Notes: generated from the sequence alone by a model not told the origin. 12,500 nucleotides of DNA from Penaeus vannamei (GCF_042767895.1 NC_091565.1:24738748-24751247), one strand, 5' to 3'; numbered from the stretch's first letter, positions 1-8,815 are shown. Translations and numbers: made by a program.

Positions 1-410
1 TTTAGAAATAATAATGGCAATAATAATAATTATAATGACAATGATAATGATGTTTTCTTATTTCTATTGCCATTATTAGTATGAATATTCTTGGAATAAA
101 GTGAATTGTTGCATATTTATCAAATTATCATTATAATTATGATTTTATCCTTATTATTGTCATTATCATTGTCATTATCATCATAATTATCATCATTAAT
201 GTCAATAATAAAAAGGGTTTATTAAGAAATCATCATAATTACCTGAATTAATGTTAAAATCCTCATAATTACCATTAAAAAGCGAAAAGGGATTTTTTTT
301 CGATGTTTCTCTCCACAGGCTGTAATACGCTAGATTTTGCCGTTTTATTTTCTATTGGGATTTTATTACTTCTGGCCTTTATTTCATTATGAATGGAATG
401 AATAATAATT
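1..410 (-). repeat. Family A copy M1 (partial, reversed)
   Basis: Reverse-strand copy cut by the window edge. The core lies at about 261-410. GGCTGTAATACGCTAGA at 318-334 is the complement of the CTAGCGTATTACAGCC landmark, and CTATTGCCATTATTAGTATGAA near 63-84 complements the TTCATACTAATAATGGCA landmark. The open frame that reads through the core here is microsatellite and core sequence, not a gene. Confidence 0.85.
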
Positions 411-955
411 ATCATCATTATTTTTAATACTTTCATTATTTTCATGATTATTATCATTATAGTCATTATCATCATGATTTTCATTATTATCATCATTATT
501 GTAGTTATAATAATTACTATGCTAATTATTATTGCTATTTTAATCATTATAACTATTTATATAATGATAGGAATAATGATAATTTTAGAAATAATGACAA
601 TAATAAGAATTATAATGACAATGATAATGATATTATTATTTCTATTGCCATTATTAGTATGAAAATTATTGGAATAGAGTTAATTATTGCTATTATTGCA
701 GTAATTATCAAAATTGTTCTTAGGATTTTATCATTATTGTCATTATAATTGTCATTATCATCATAATTATCATCCTTATTGTCAATAATCAAGGAATTAT
801 CATGAAAATCATCATAATTACCATTTAAAGCAAAAAGGTTTTTTCGACGTTTCTCTCAAAAGGCTGTAATACGCTAGATTTTGCCGTTTTTCGACTTTGG
901 GGATTTTAATTTCTTCTGGCCTTTATTTCATTATAAATGGACTGAATAATAATTA
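411..955 (-). repeat. Family A copy M2 (complete, reversed)
   Basis: A full-length unit of about 545 bp on the reverse strand. The core is at about 805-955, with GGCTGTAATACGCTAGA at 862-878. It is the last copy in this orientation: the sequence up to ATTTCATTATAAATGGACTG (ending near 943) is reverse, and from about 961 it is forward. Confidence 0.85.
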
Positions 956-1220
956 TTTTCTAATAATTTTCATACTTATAATTACAATAGAAATAATATA
1001 TTATCATTGTCATTATAATAATTATTATTATCATTATTTCTAAAATCATCATTGTTATTATCATTATGAAAATAGTTATAATGCTGAAAATGACAATAAT
1101 AATTAGCATAATAATTACTGTACCAGCAATTATGATAACAATGATAATGATAATGATGACAATAATGACTATAATGATAATAATCATACAAATAATGACA
1201 ATAATAATAATAATATAAAT
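956..1220 (+). repeat. Family A copy P0 (partial, first forward copy)
   Basis: The forward orientation begins in mid-unit at TAATTTTCATACTTATAATT (near 964), equivalent to the TTTTCATACTAATAATGGCA landmark elsewhere. The CATTAT tract, TTAGCATAATAATTA and ATAATG tract follow in normal order. The 5' half of the unit, including the core, is missing, so the orientation switch joins the head of a reversed unit to the middle of a forward one. Confidence 0.8.
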
Positions 1221-1764
1221 AGAGTGCTTTTATAATGAAATAAAGGCAAAAAGTAGTAAAATCCCAAAAGTCGAAAAAACGGCAAATTATAGAGTATTAA
1301 ATCCTTTTGAGAGAAATGTCGAAAAAATTTTTTTTCGCTTTTAAGTGATAATTATGATGATTTTAACATTAATTCAGGTAATCAGGATGATTTTCATAAT
1401 TCCTTTATTAATAAATATAATAATGATAATCATGATGAAAATAACAATAACATTGATAATAATGATAAAATGATAACTATACTGATAGTTTTGTTAATTA
1501 CTGCAATAATAGCAATAATTAACTTTATTCTAATAATTTTCATACTAATAATGATAATGGAAATAATAACAATATCATTATCATTATCATTATTTTTATT
1601 GTCATTATTATATCTAAAATTATCATTATTTTTAATATCATTATAAAAGTAGTTACAATGATGAAAATGACAATATTTATAATATAATTAAAATAACTGC
1701 AATAAGGATAATAATAATAATAGCAATGATGACGATAATGACTATGATAATAACAAAAATAAAA
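1221..1764 (+). repeat. Family A copy P1
   Basis: A forward unit with a diverged core: the conserved CTAGCGTATTACAGCC is replaced by a variant reading ATAGAGTATTAAATCC near 1290. The rest follows the standard order until the unit breaks off in the ATAATG tract, where it meets the AT-rich block. Confidence 0.8.
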
Positions 1765-1889
1765 AAGCCCTATAAATATATATTTATTTATTCATTTATT
1801 TATTTATATATATTTATTTATACATACATATGTATATATATATATATATATATAATGTAAATATATATATATATATAATATATATATAA
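1765..1889. repeat. AT / TTTA microsatellite block interrupting the array
   Basis: Compound simple repeat. A (TTTA)n-like stretch at about 1781-1822 is followed by alternating TA at about 1830-1853 and 1859-1889. It replaces the end of copy P1 together with the core and first part of the next unit. The TA tracts are self-complementary and could extrude as hairpins. Confidence 0.85.
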
Positions 1890-2220
1890 TGATAATTATA
1901 ATGATAGGTTTTATAATTACTGCAATAATAGCAATGATTAACTTTATTCAAATAATTTTCATACTAATAATGACAATGGAAATAATAATACTATCATTAT
2001 CAGTGTCATTATAATGATTATTATTGTCAGTATTATTTCTAAAATGATCATTATTGTTATTATCATTATAAAAATAGTTATAATGATGAAAATGACAATA
2101 ATTATTAGCATAATGCTAATGCAATAATGATAATAATAACAATAAGGATAATGACGACGATAATGACTATAATGATAATAATCATAAAAATAATGATACT
2201 AATAATGATAATAAGAAGAA
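1890..2220 (+). repeat. Family A copy P2 (5'-truncated)
   Basis: The unit resumes in its middle at TTATAATTACTGCAATAATA (near 1911), then shows TTTTCATACTAATAATGACA, the CATTAT tract, TTAGCATAATGCTAAT and the ATAATG tract. The core and the following AATTCAGG segment are absent, which explains the 1001 bp gap between core landmarks at 1231 and 2232. Confidence 0.8.
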
Positions 2221-2699
2221 TAGAGTCCATTTATAATGAAATAAAGGCAAAAAGTAGCAAAATTCCAAAAGACGAAAACAAGGCAAAATCTAGCGTATTA
2301 CAGCCTTATGAGAGAAATGTCGAAAAGCCCCCTTTATCGCTTTTAAATGATAATTATGATGATTTCAACATTAATTCGGGTAATTATAATTATTTTCATG
2401 ATCATTCCTTTATTATTAACAATAATGATGATAATCATGATAAAATGATAATTATACTGATAGTATTCATAATTCCTGAAATAATACCAATAAGTAACTC
2501 TATTCTAATCATTTTCATACTAATAATGACAATAGAAATAATATCATTATCATTGTCATTATAATTATTATCATTGTCATTGTTATTTCTAAAATTATCA
2601 CTATTGTTATTATCATTATAAAAATAGTTATAATGATGAAAATGGCAATAATACATAATAATTATCATAACTGCAATAATGATGCTAATAATTATCATT
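2221..2699 (+). repeat. Family A copy P3
   Basis: Forward unit with a well-preserved core (CTAGCGTATTACAGCC near 2290-2305). At about 479 bp it is shorter than most, mainly because the terminal ATAATG tract before the next core is nearly absent. A long Ile/Asn-rich open frame crosses it, a consequence of ATA-ATG repeats lacking stops in one frame. Confidence 0.85.
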
Positions 2700-3260
2700 C
2701 AGTCCATTTATAATGAAATAAAGGCCACAAGTAATAAAATCTCAAAAGTCGAAAAACGGCAAAATCTAGCGAATTACATCCCTTTTGAGAGAAACGTCAG
2801 AAAAACTTTTAATTGTAATTATGAGGATTTTAACTTTAATTCAGGTAATTATGATGATTTTCATGGTAATTCTTGATTATTGACAATAATGATGATAATT
2901 ATGACAATGACAATAATAATGAGAAAATCATAAATTGATAATTTTGATAATTTCTAATAAAAGCAATAATTAACTCTATTCCAATAATTTTCATACTAAT
3001 AATGGCAATAGAAATAATAATAACATCATTATCATTGTCATTATAAACATTATTATTGTCATTATTATTTCTAAAATTATCAATATTGGTATTATCATTA
3101 TATAGATAGTTATAATGATAAAAATAGCAATAATAATTAGCATAATAATTATTATAACTGCAATAGTATGATAATAATCATAATCATCTTGATAATGACT
3201 ATAATGATAATAATCATGAAAATATAGACAGTAATGATAATGATGATAATAAATATTATT
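2700..3260 (+). repeat. Family A copy P4
   Basis: Forward unit of about 561 bp. The core variant reads CTAGCGAATTACATCC near 2766. All downstream landmarks are present, including TTTTCATACTAATAATGGCA near 2988. Confidence 0.85.
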
Positions 3261-3860
3261 CAGTCCATTTATAATGAAATAAAGGCCAGAAGTAATAAAA
3301 TTCCAAAAGTCGAAAAAACGGCAAAATCTAGCGTATTACAGCCTTTTCAGAGAAACGTCGAAAACCCCCCTTTTCACTTTTTAATGGTAATTATGAGGAT
3401 TCTAACATTAATTCAGGTAATTATGATGATTTTCATGATAATTCCTTGATTATTGACAATAATGATGATAATTATGATGATAATGCCAATGATAATGACA
3501 ATAAAAATTATAAAATCATAATTATATGATAATTTTGATAAATACTGCAATAATAGCAATAACTAACTATATTCCAATATTTTACATACTAATAATGGCA
3601 ATAGAAATAATGATAACATCATTATCATTGCCATTATAATTATTATTATTGTCATTATTATTTCTGAAATTATCTTTATTGTTATTATCATTATATAAAT
3701 AATTATAATGATAAAAATAGCAATAATAATTAGCATAATAATTATCATAACCGCATCAATTATGATTATAATAATGATAATCATGATGGTAATGACTATA
3801 ATGATAATAATCATGAAAATAATGAAAGTAATGATAATAATGATGATTATAATTATTATT
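3261..3860 (+). repeat. Family A copy P5
   Basis: The longest complete unit, about 600 bp, with one of the most consensus-like cores: CAGTCCATTTATAATG at its start, CTAGCGTATTACAGCC near 3328-3343, and two GTCGAAAA motifs 48 bp apart at 3309 and 3357. It is a good reference copy for the family. Confidence 0.9.
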
Positions 3861-4425
3861 CAGTCCATTGATAATGAAATAAAGGCAGAAGTAAAAAATC
3901 CTAAAAGTCGAAAAAAGGCAAAATCTAGCGTATACAGCCTTTTGAGAGAAACGTCGAAAAAAACGCTTTTCGATTTTTTAATGGTAATTACGAGGATTTT
4001 AACATTAATTCAGGTAATTAAGATGATTTTCATGATAATTCCTTGATTATTGACAATAATGATGATAATTATGATGATAACGACAATGATAATGACAATG
4101 ATAATGATAACCAATCATAATTATAATTTTAATTTTAATAATTACTACAATAATAGCAATAACTCTATTCCAGTAATTATCATACTAAAAATGGGAATAG
4201 AAATAATATCATTATCATTATAATTATCATTATTGTCATTATTTCTAAAATTATCATTATTGCTATTATCATTATATATATAGGTATAATGATAAAAATA
4301 GCAATAACTATTCCCATAATAATTATTATAACTACAATAATGATGATAATAATGAAAATAATGACAGTAATAATAATAATCACGAAAATAATGACAGTAA
4401 TGATAATAATGATGATAATTATTAA
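3861..4425 (+). repeat. Family A copy P6
   Basis: Forward unit of about 565 bp. The core has small indels (CAGTCCATTGATAATG; CTAGCGTATACAGCC). These shift its reading frame relative to neighbouring copies, which argues against coding constraint. Confidence 0.88.
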
Positions 4426-4953
4426 TCAGTCTATTTATAGTGAAATAAAGGCCAGAAGTAATAAAATTCAACAAGTCGCCTTTTGAGAGGAACGTCGAAA
4501 AAAAACTTTTTTGCTTTTTAATGGTAATTATGAGGATTTTAACATTAATTCAGGTAATTATGCTGATTTTCATGATAATTCTTTATTATTGACAATAATG
4601 ATGATAATGAATATGATAGTGAATAATAATGATAAAATCATAATTACAATGATATATTTCATAATCACTGCAATAATAGCGATAAATTCCTTTATTCCAA
4701 TAATTTTCATACTAATAATGGCAATAGAAATAATAACATCATTATCATTGTCATTATAATTATCATTATTGTCATTATTATTTCTAAAATTATCATTATT
4801 GCTATTATCATTATATAAATAGTTAAAATGATAAAAATAGCAATAATAATTAGCATAATAATTATTATACATGCAGTAATGATAATAAGGATAATGACTA
4901 TAATAATAATCATGAAAATAATAACAGTAATGATAATAATGATAATTATTATT
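4426..4953 (+). repeat. Family A copy P7 (core deletion)
   Basis: Forward unit of about 528 bp. The core has lost roughly 30 bp: AAAATTCAACAAGTCGCC runs straight into TTTTGAGAGGAACGTCG, skipping CGGCAAAATCTAGCGTATTA. The downstream tracts are typical. Confidence 0.85.
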
Positions 4954-5498
4954 CAGTCCATTTATAATGAAATAAAAGCCAGAAGTAATAAAATCTCAAA
5001 AGTCGAAAAAACTGAAAAAAGTCCCTTTTTCGCTTTTTAATGGTAATTATGAGGATTTTAACATTAATTCAGGTAATTATGAAGATTTTCATGATAATTC
5101 CTTTATTACTGACAATAATCATGATAATTAGGATGATAATAACAATGATAATGACAATAATAATGATAAAATCATAACTATAATGATCATTTTGATAATT
5201 ACTGCAATAATAGCAATAATTAACTCCATTCCAATAATTTTCTAATAATAATGGCAATAGAAATAATAACAGTATAATTGTCATTATAATTATCATTATT
5301 CATTATTATTTCTAAAATTATCATTATTGCTATTATCATCATATAAATAGTTTAAAGATAAAAATAGTAATAATAATTAGCATAATAAATATTATAACTG
5401 CAATAATGATGATAATAATGATAATCAAAGATAATGACTATAATGATAATAATCATAAAAATAATGACAGTAATGAAAAAATGATGATAATTATTATT
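4954..5498 (+). repeat. Family A copy P8 (core deletion)
   Basis: Forward unit of about 545 bp. The core lacks most of the segment between the two GTCGAAAA motifs (GTCGAAAAAACTGAAAAAAG then CCCTTTTTCGC). The microsatellite tracts are complete, as is TTAGCATAATAA near 5376. Confidence 0.85.
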
Positions 5499-5730
5499 CA
5501 GTCCATTTATAATGAAATAAAAGCCAGAGTAATAAAATCTCAAAAGTCAAAAACCGGCAAAATCAGCGAACAGCCTTTTGGAGAAACGTCAAAAAAAAAC
5601 TATTTCGTTTTTTAATGGTAATTTGGGTTTTAAATTTAATTCAGGTAATTAGGGGGGGTTTTTCAATAATTCCTTTAATTGACAATAATGAAAATAATGA
5701 CATAATGATAATAATGATAATAATTATTAT
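5499..5730 (+). repeat. Family A copy P9 (internal ~320 bp deletion)
   Basis: Only 233 bp separate this core landmark (5508) from the next (5741). The sequence jumps from the TTGACAATAATG segment after the core directly to the terminal ATAATG tract, losing the CATTAT half. Several positions are replaced by homopolymers, for example a G run at 5652-5658 where sister copies read TGATGA. Confidence 0.85.
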
Positions 5731-6045
5731 TCTTTTTTTTTATAATGAAATGAAGGAAAGAAAAAAGGGCAAAATTAGCGTATTACAGTATTTTGGAAAA
5801 GTCGAAAAATTTTTTCGTTTTTTAAGGAAATTATGATGTTTTTAAATTAACTCAGCTAATTATGATGATTTTCACGAAAATTTCCCTTTTTTTTGACAAT
5901 AATGATAATAAAATGATAATGAAATAATAAATAAAAAATAATTATAATGAAAATTTTTGATATTATAATAATAGCAATAATTAAATTCCAATAATTTTCA
6001 TACTAATAATGGAATAGAAATAATGACATCATTATCAAAATAAAT
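5731..6045 (+). repeat. Family A copy P10 (terminal, 3'-truncated)
   Basis: The last copy. A T run at about 5732-5741 stands where other copies have CAGTCCATTT. The remaining landmarks include GCGTATTACAG near 5778 and TTTTCATACTAATAATGGAA near 5996. The unit stops inside the CATTAT tract, just before the CA/TG repeat. Confidence 0.82.
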
Positions 6046-6056
6046 ATAATTACACC

Positions 6057-6079
6057 CACACACACACACACACACAAAA

Positions 6080-6120
<41 letters not shown>
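6057..6120. repeat. (CA)10 - short AT spacer - (TG)18 inverted microsatellite
   Basis: Alternating CA at 6057-6076, a short AAAATATA spacer, then alternating TG at 6085-6120. Because CA and TG are reverse complements, the two tracts can pair into a 20 bp stem with an 8-nt loop. Alternating purine-pyrimidine of this kind is also known to favour Z-DNA. It lies at the right edge of family A. Confidence 0.92.
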
Positions 6121-6124
<4 letters not shown>

Positions 6125-6160
6125 TTTTTTATATTTATATTTATATTTATTTTTATATAT
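6121..6160. repeat. T run plus (ATATTT)n
   Basis: A run of ten T is followed by ATATTTATATTTATATTT-type hexamer repeats, joining the TG tract to the pyrimidine tract. Confidence 0.8.
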
Positions 6161-6239
6161 TTTTTTCCCTCTCCCTCTCTCTTTCTCTTTCTCTTTCTCT
6201 TTCTCTTTCTCTTTTTCTCTTTTTCTCCTTTCTCTCTCC
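6161..6239. repeat. Pure pyrimidine tract, (TTTCTC)n core
   Basis: Seventy-nine consecutive pyrimidines with a TTTCTC hexamer repeat in the middle. Long homopyrimidine tracts with mirror symmetry are known candidates for intramolecular triplex (H-DNA) and can stall polymerases. The Phe/Leu and Lys/Glu open frames on the two strands here come from the repeat and are not genes. Confidence 0.92.
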
Positions 6240-6770
6240 ATAAAATTTTAAAATTATCTAATTATAGATAAAAATCAGTAATAATAACAGTAATGCAAAT
6301 AATAGTAAAAATATGATAATGACACAAATAATTAAGATTATGAAAATAATTTGAACTAGTTATATTAAAAAAAGAAATTAATAATTAAAATAATGATAGT
6401 AGTTATGATAAAAAATAATTATGAAAATAATGATAATAAAATTTAAATGATAATATTAACAAAAAGAACAAATAATGATCATTATTATCACTATATTTTG
6501 ACATTGATTATAACTATAGAAATTAAAAATTGATAATAGTAAAATATTAGAAATTAATAATAATGATGATGAAAATTTGAAATAATAATAATAGCATTAT
6601 TATAGATAAATAAAAATTTATACTAATTATGATAATGATAATGGTATTATATTATGGATTAGATAACGTGGGGTTTAGTATAATGTAATAATAATAGTAA
6701 TAGTAGTAATGATAACTTTAACAACAATGGTGATGATTATGATAATGAAAATAATGAAAAATAATAGTAA
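6240..6770. other. AT-rich degenerate sequence, no gene
   Basis: Irregular ATAATG/ATAATA-like sequence without the family A landmarks. It may be decayed microsatellite flank. I see no coding frame, RNA gene or regulatory signal that I can support. Confidence 0.6.
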
Positions 6771-6950
6771 TGAAAATAATAAAATAACTTTGTCACTTTT
6801 ACAAGAACCACATGAAAATATTGCAAACCCTGGCGCATTAATAAATATTATTCAGCTACAAATGGCCAAAATACTAAAATCAGAAAATACGTGTGTTGAA
6901 AAAAATTTGTGAAAAGTTGACCTTACTTTTTTTTTGGGGGAATTTTTTCC
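6771..6950 (+). repeat. Family B module X, copy 1
   Basis: Well-preserved X module: TTTTACAAGAACCACATGAA, GGCGCATTAATA, ATTATTCAGCTACAAATGGC, AAAATACGTGTG and GTGAAAAGTTGACC. It starts inside the module, directly after ATAATG-type sequence. The short open frame across it is not conserved in sister copies. Confidence 0.8.
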
Positions 6951-7240
6951 CAAAGGTGACTATTTTAACACCCTAACGGGAGTTTTTGAAAACATATATC
7001 AAAAAAAAAAACTTTTACAAAAGAACCAAAAAAATGAAAATATTTTGGCCAAAATCCTTTTTTTAAAATTTGGGGATTTTTTTTTTTAAAATTTTTTAAA
7101 AGGGAATTTTAAATTAAAAAATTTAAAAAGTTTTTTAAAAAAAATAAAAAAAACCATAATTTTTTTTTGCTTTAAAAAAATGGACCGAAAAAAAAGGGTG
7201 GGGGCCAAATGCCTTTAAATTTTTTTTTGAAAAATTGACC
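6951..7240 (+). repeat. Family B module X, copy 2 (degraded)
   Basis: Begins with AAAGGTGACTATTTTAACAC and is recognisable as far as ATGAAAATATTTTGGCC. It then dissolves into long A, T and G runs. Its length is inflated relative to other X modules. Confidence 0.65.
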
Positions 7241-7560
7241 TTGCCAAAACTTTTTCCTTTTTGGTTTTTGGGGAAAAATTTTTGAAAAAAGGGGGGGGTT
7301 TTTTAAAAATAATTTTTCCTTTTTTTTTTAAGGGTTTTTTAAAAATGAATTTTAAAATACCCCGAACCAAAAAATTTTGTTTTGGGAATAAAAACTATTA
7401 TTCAGCTAAAAAAATGACCCAAAATTTTTGGCCTAAAAAAAAATTTTTTTTTTTCCCCGGGAAACCGAAAATCCCCCGGGTTTTGTTGTTTTTTGCCCGT
7501 AAAAATTTTAGAAAAAAAGGACCAAAATTTTTAAAAAAAAATTTAAAAAAAATTTTTCTT
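7241..7560 (+). repeat. Family B module X, copy 3 (homopolymer-degraded)
   Basis: Little but homopolymer runs, with identifiable fragments such as AAAACTATTATTCAGCTAAA near 7388. The open frame across it (Phe/Lys-rich) reflects the T and A runs. Confidence 0.55.
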
Positions 7561-7740
7561 TTTTTTTATTATGTTTACTTTTTTAAGACAAATCATGTAC
7601 AGAATACTTGTACTTGATATAATTATCTATCATTTACCTATTATTATGCTCTAATAGGGTTTTAAACATAATATTTGTCGAAAGAAATTTTTCCCCAGTC
7701 GGAGGGGTACCATTTTTAAAATTGACCCTTTTTTTTGGGG
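7561..7740 (+). repeat. Family B module Y, copy 1
   Basis: A clear Y module: ACAAATCATGTACAGAATAC near 7588, CATTTACCTATTATT, AATATTTGTCGAAAGAAA near 7669, and GGAGGGGTACCATTTT near 7700. Confidence 0.85.
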
Positions 7741-8105
7741 AATTTTTTCCGAAGGTGACTATTTAACAATAATAGAATTTTAAAAAATTATGTCATTTTA
7801 CAAAAACATGAAAATATTCAAATCCCCGGCACATAATAGAACTTTTTTCAGCTACAAAATAAGCCATAATACAAAATCGGACCAAAAATAGGTGTAAGGG
7901 GAAAAAATTTTAAAAGTTACTTACTTTTTTTTTGGGAATATTTTCCGAAATGACTACTTTAAACCTAATAGGAGTTTTTAAACATATCTTTTTACATGAA
8001 CCAATGAATATTTAAAAAACCTTTTAGGGCCAAAATAACTATTATTCAACAAAATGAATAATACTTTAAATGGACCAAAAATGTGGGGAAAAGGGAAAAA
8101 AAATG
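7741..8105 (+). repeat. Family B modules X-X, copies 4 and 5
   Basis: Two consecutive X modules (about 7741-7920 and 7921-8105), each opening with a GGGAATNTTTTCCGAA-like segment and TGACTA, and each closing with a GGACCAAAAA-type end. They begin the first clean X-X-Y set. Confidence 0.78.
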
Positions 8106-8270
8106 GATTTTTTCTTTTTATTATGTTTACAAATAAAAATGTACAGAATACTTGTACTTGATATAATTTCTATCATTTATATTATTGTTCTAAAAAGGTT
8201 TTACAACTTAATATTTGTCGAAAGAATAGCTTTTCCCGTGGAGGGGTACCATTTTGAAAAGTTATTATTT
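8106..8270 (+). repeat. Family B module Y, copy 2
   Basis: TTATGTTTAC, ATGTACAGAATACTTGTACT near 8139, AATATTTGTCGAAAGAATAG near 8210, and GGAGGGGTACCATTTTGAAA near 8240. It completes the set begun at 7741. Confidence 0.85.
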
Positions 8271-8655
8271 TTTCTTGGGAATATTTTCCAAGGTGACTTT
8301 TTTAAAACCCCTAATGAGATTTAAAAACATATCATTTTTAAAAAATGAAAATATTGCAAATCCTTATGGCGCATTAATAGAACTTTTATTAGAAAAAAAA
8401 ATAGCCAAATCTTTAAAATCGGCCCGAAAATACGGTGTTGCTAAAAATTTGTAAAAGTTATTTTTTTTTCTTGGTGAATATTTTCGAAAGGTGACTATTT
8501 AAACCCTAATGAATTTTGAAACATTTTCCCTTTTTACAAGAACCCATGAATATTTTGAAACTTAGGCCGCATGTAATATAACTATTTTTATAAAAAATGA
8601 CCAAAATATTTTAAAATCGGACCGTGTGTACTAAAATGGGGACCAAATAACCCGG
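8271..8655 (+). repeat. Family B modules X-X, copies 6 and 7
   Basis: Two X modules at about 8271-8460 and 8461-8655, each with AGGTGACTNTTT, CCTAATGA and a CGGNCCG segment. The first keeps GGCGCATTAATAGAAC near 8369. Confidence 0.8.
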
Positions 8656-8815
8656 ATCTTACCTTTTTTTTGTTTACTTTTTACGACAAATTACAGAATA
8701 TTTGTACGTATTTTTCTATCATTTACCTATTATTGTGTCTAATAGGTTTTACAACATAATATTTGTCGAAAGAAAAACTTTCCCCATGGAGGGGTACCAT
8801 TTTTGAAAAGTTGAC
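8656..8815 (+). repeat. Family B module Y, copy 3
   Basis: TGTTTACTTTTTACGACAAA, ATCATTTACCTATTATTGTG, AATATTTGTCGAAAGAAAAA near 8759 and GGAGGGGTACC near 8789. It completes the second X-X-Y set. Confidence 0.85.

Larger units (their letters stand above)
1..6045. repeat. Family A composite tandem array (~550 bp unit)
   Basis: About a dozen diverged copies of one unit lie in tandem. Each unit has a complex core that begins near TATAATGAAATAAAGGC and continues through CTAGCGTATTACAGCC and AACGTCGAAAA. Then come AATTCAGGTAATTATGATGA, an ATAATG tract, TTTTCATACTAATAATGGCA, a CATTAT tract, TTAGCATAATAATTA, and a final ATAATG tract. The TATAATGAAA landmark on the plus strand falls at 1231, 2232, 2709, 3270, 3870, 4436 (TATAGTG), 4963, 5508 and 5741. 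The full-unit spacing is therefore 477-600 bp. Two further copies are reversed at the left edge. The array continues past the left end of the window. No coding function is seen. I do not recognise it as a named satellite. Confidence 0.9.

Noticed and set aside
275..5296. Many Ile/Met/Asn-rich open reading frames on both strands of family A
   Set aside because: They arise because ATA-ATG repeats (and their complement) lack stop codons in one frame. Composition is fixed by the microsatellite, and frames break between copies.
1..6045. CRISPR array
   Set aside because: The repeat units are about 550 bp and diverged, the intervening sequence is microsatellite rather than unique spacers, there are no cas genes, and the context is eukaryotic.
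6050..6271. Open frames encoding Cys/Val, Phe/Leu or Lys/Glu/Arg repeats
   Set aside because: Direct translations of the TG, T-run and TTTCTC simple repeats.
7261..7617. 118-residue Phe/Lys-rich open frame
   Set aside because: Made of T and A homopolymer runs within degraded family B module X. It is not shared by other copies.
8139..8159. GTACA...TGTAC imperfect palindrome in family B module Y
   Set aside because: The 5 bp arms are too short to argue for a binding site. It recurs only because the module recurs.
8070..8454. Two overlapping open frames in family B
   Set aside because: They cross module boundaries and are interrupted in the equivalent positions of sister modules.
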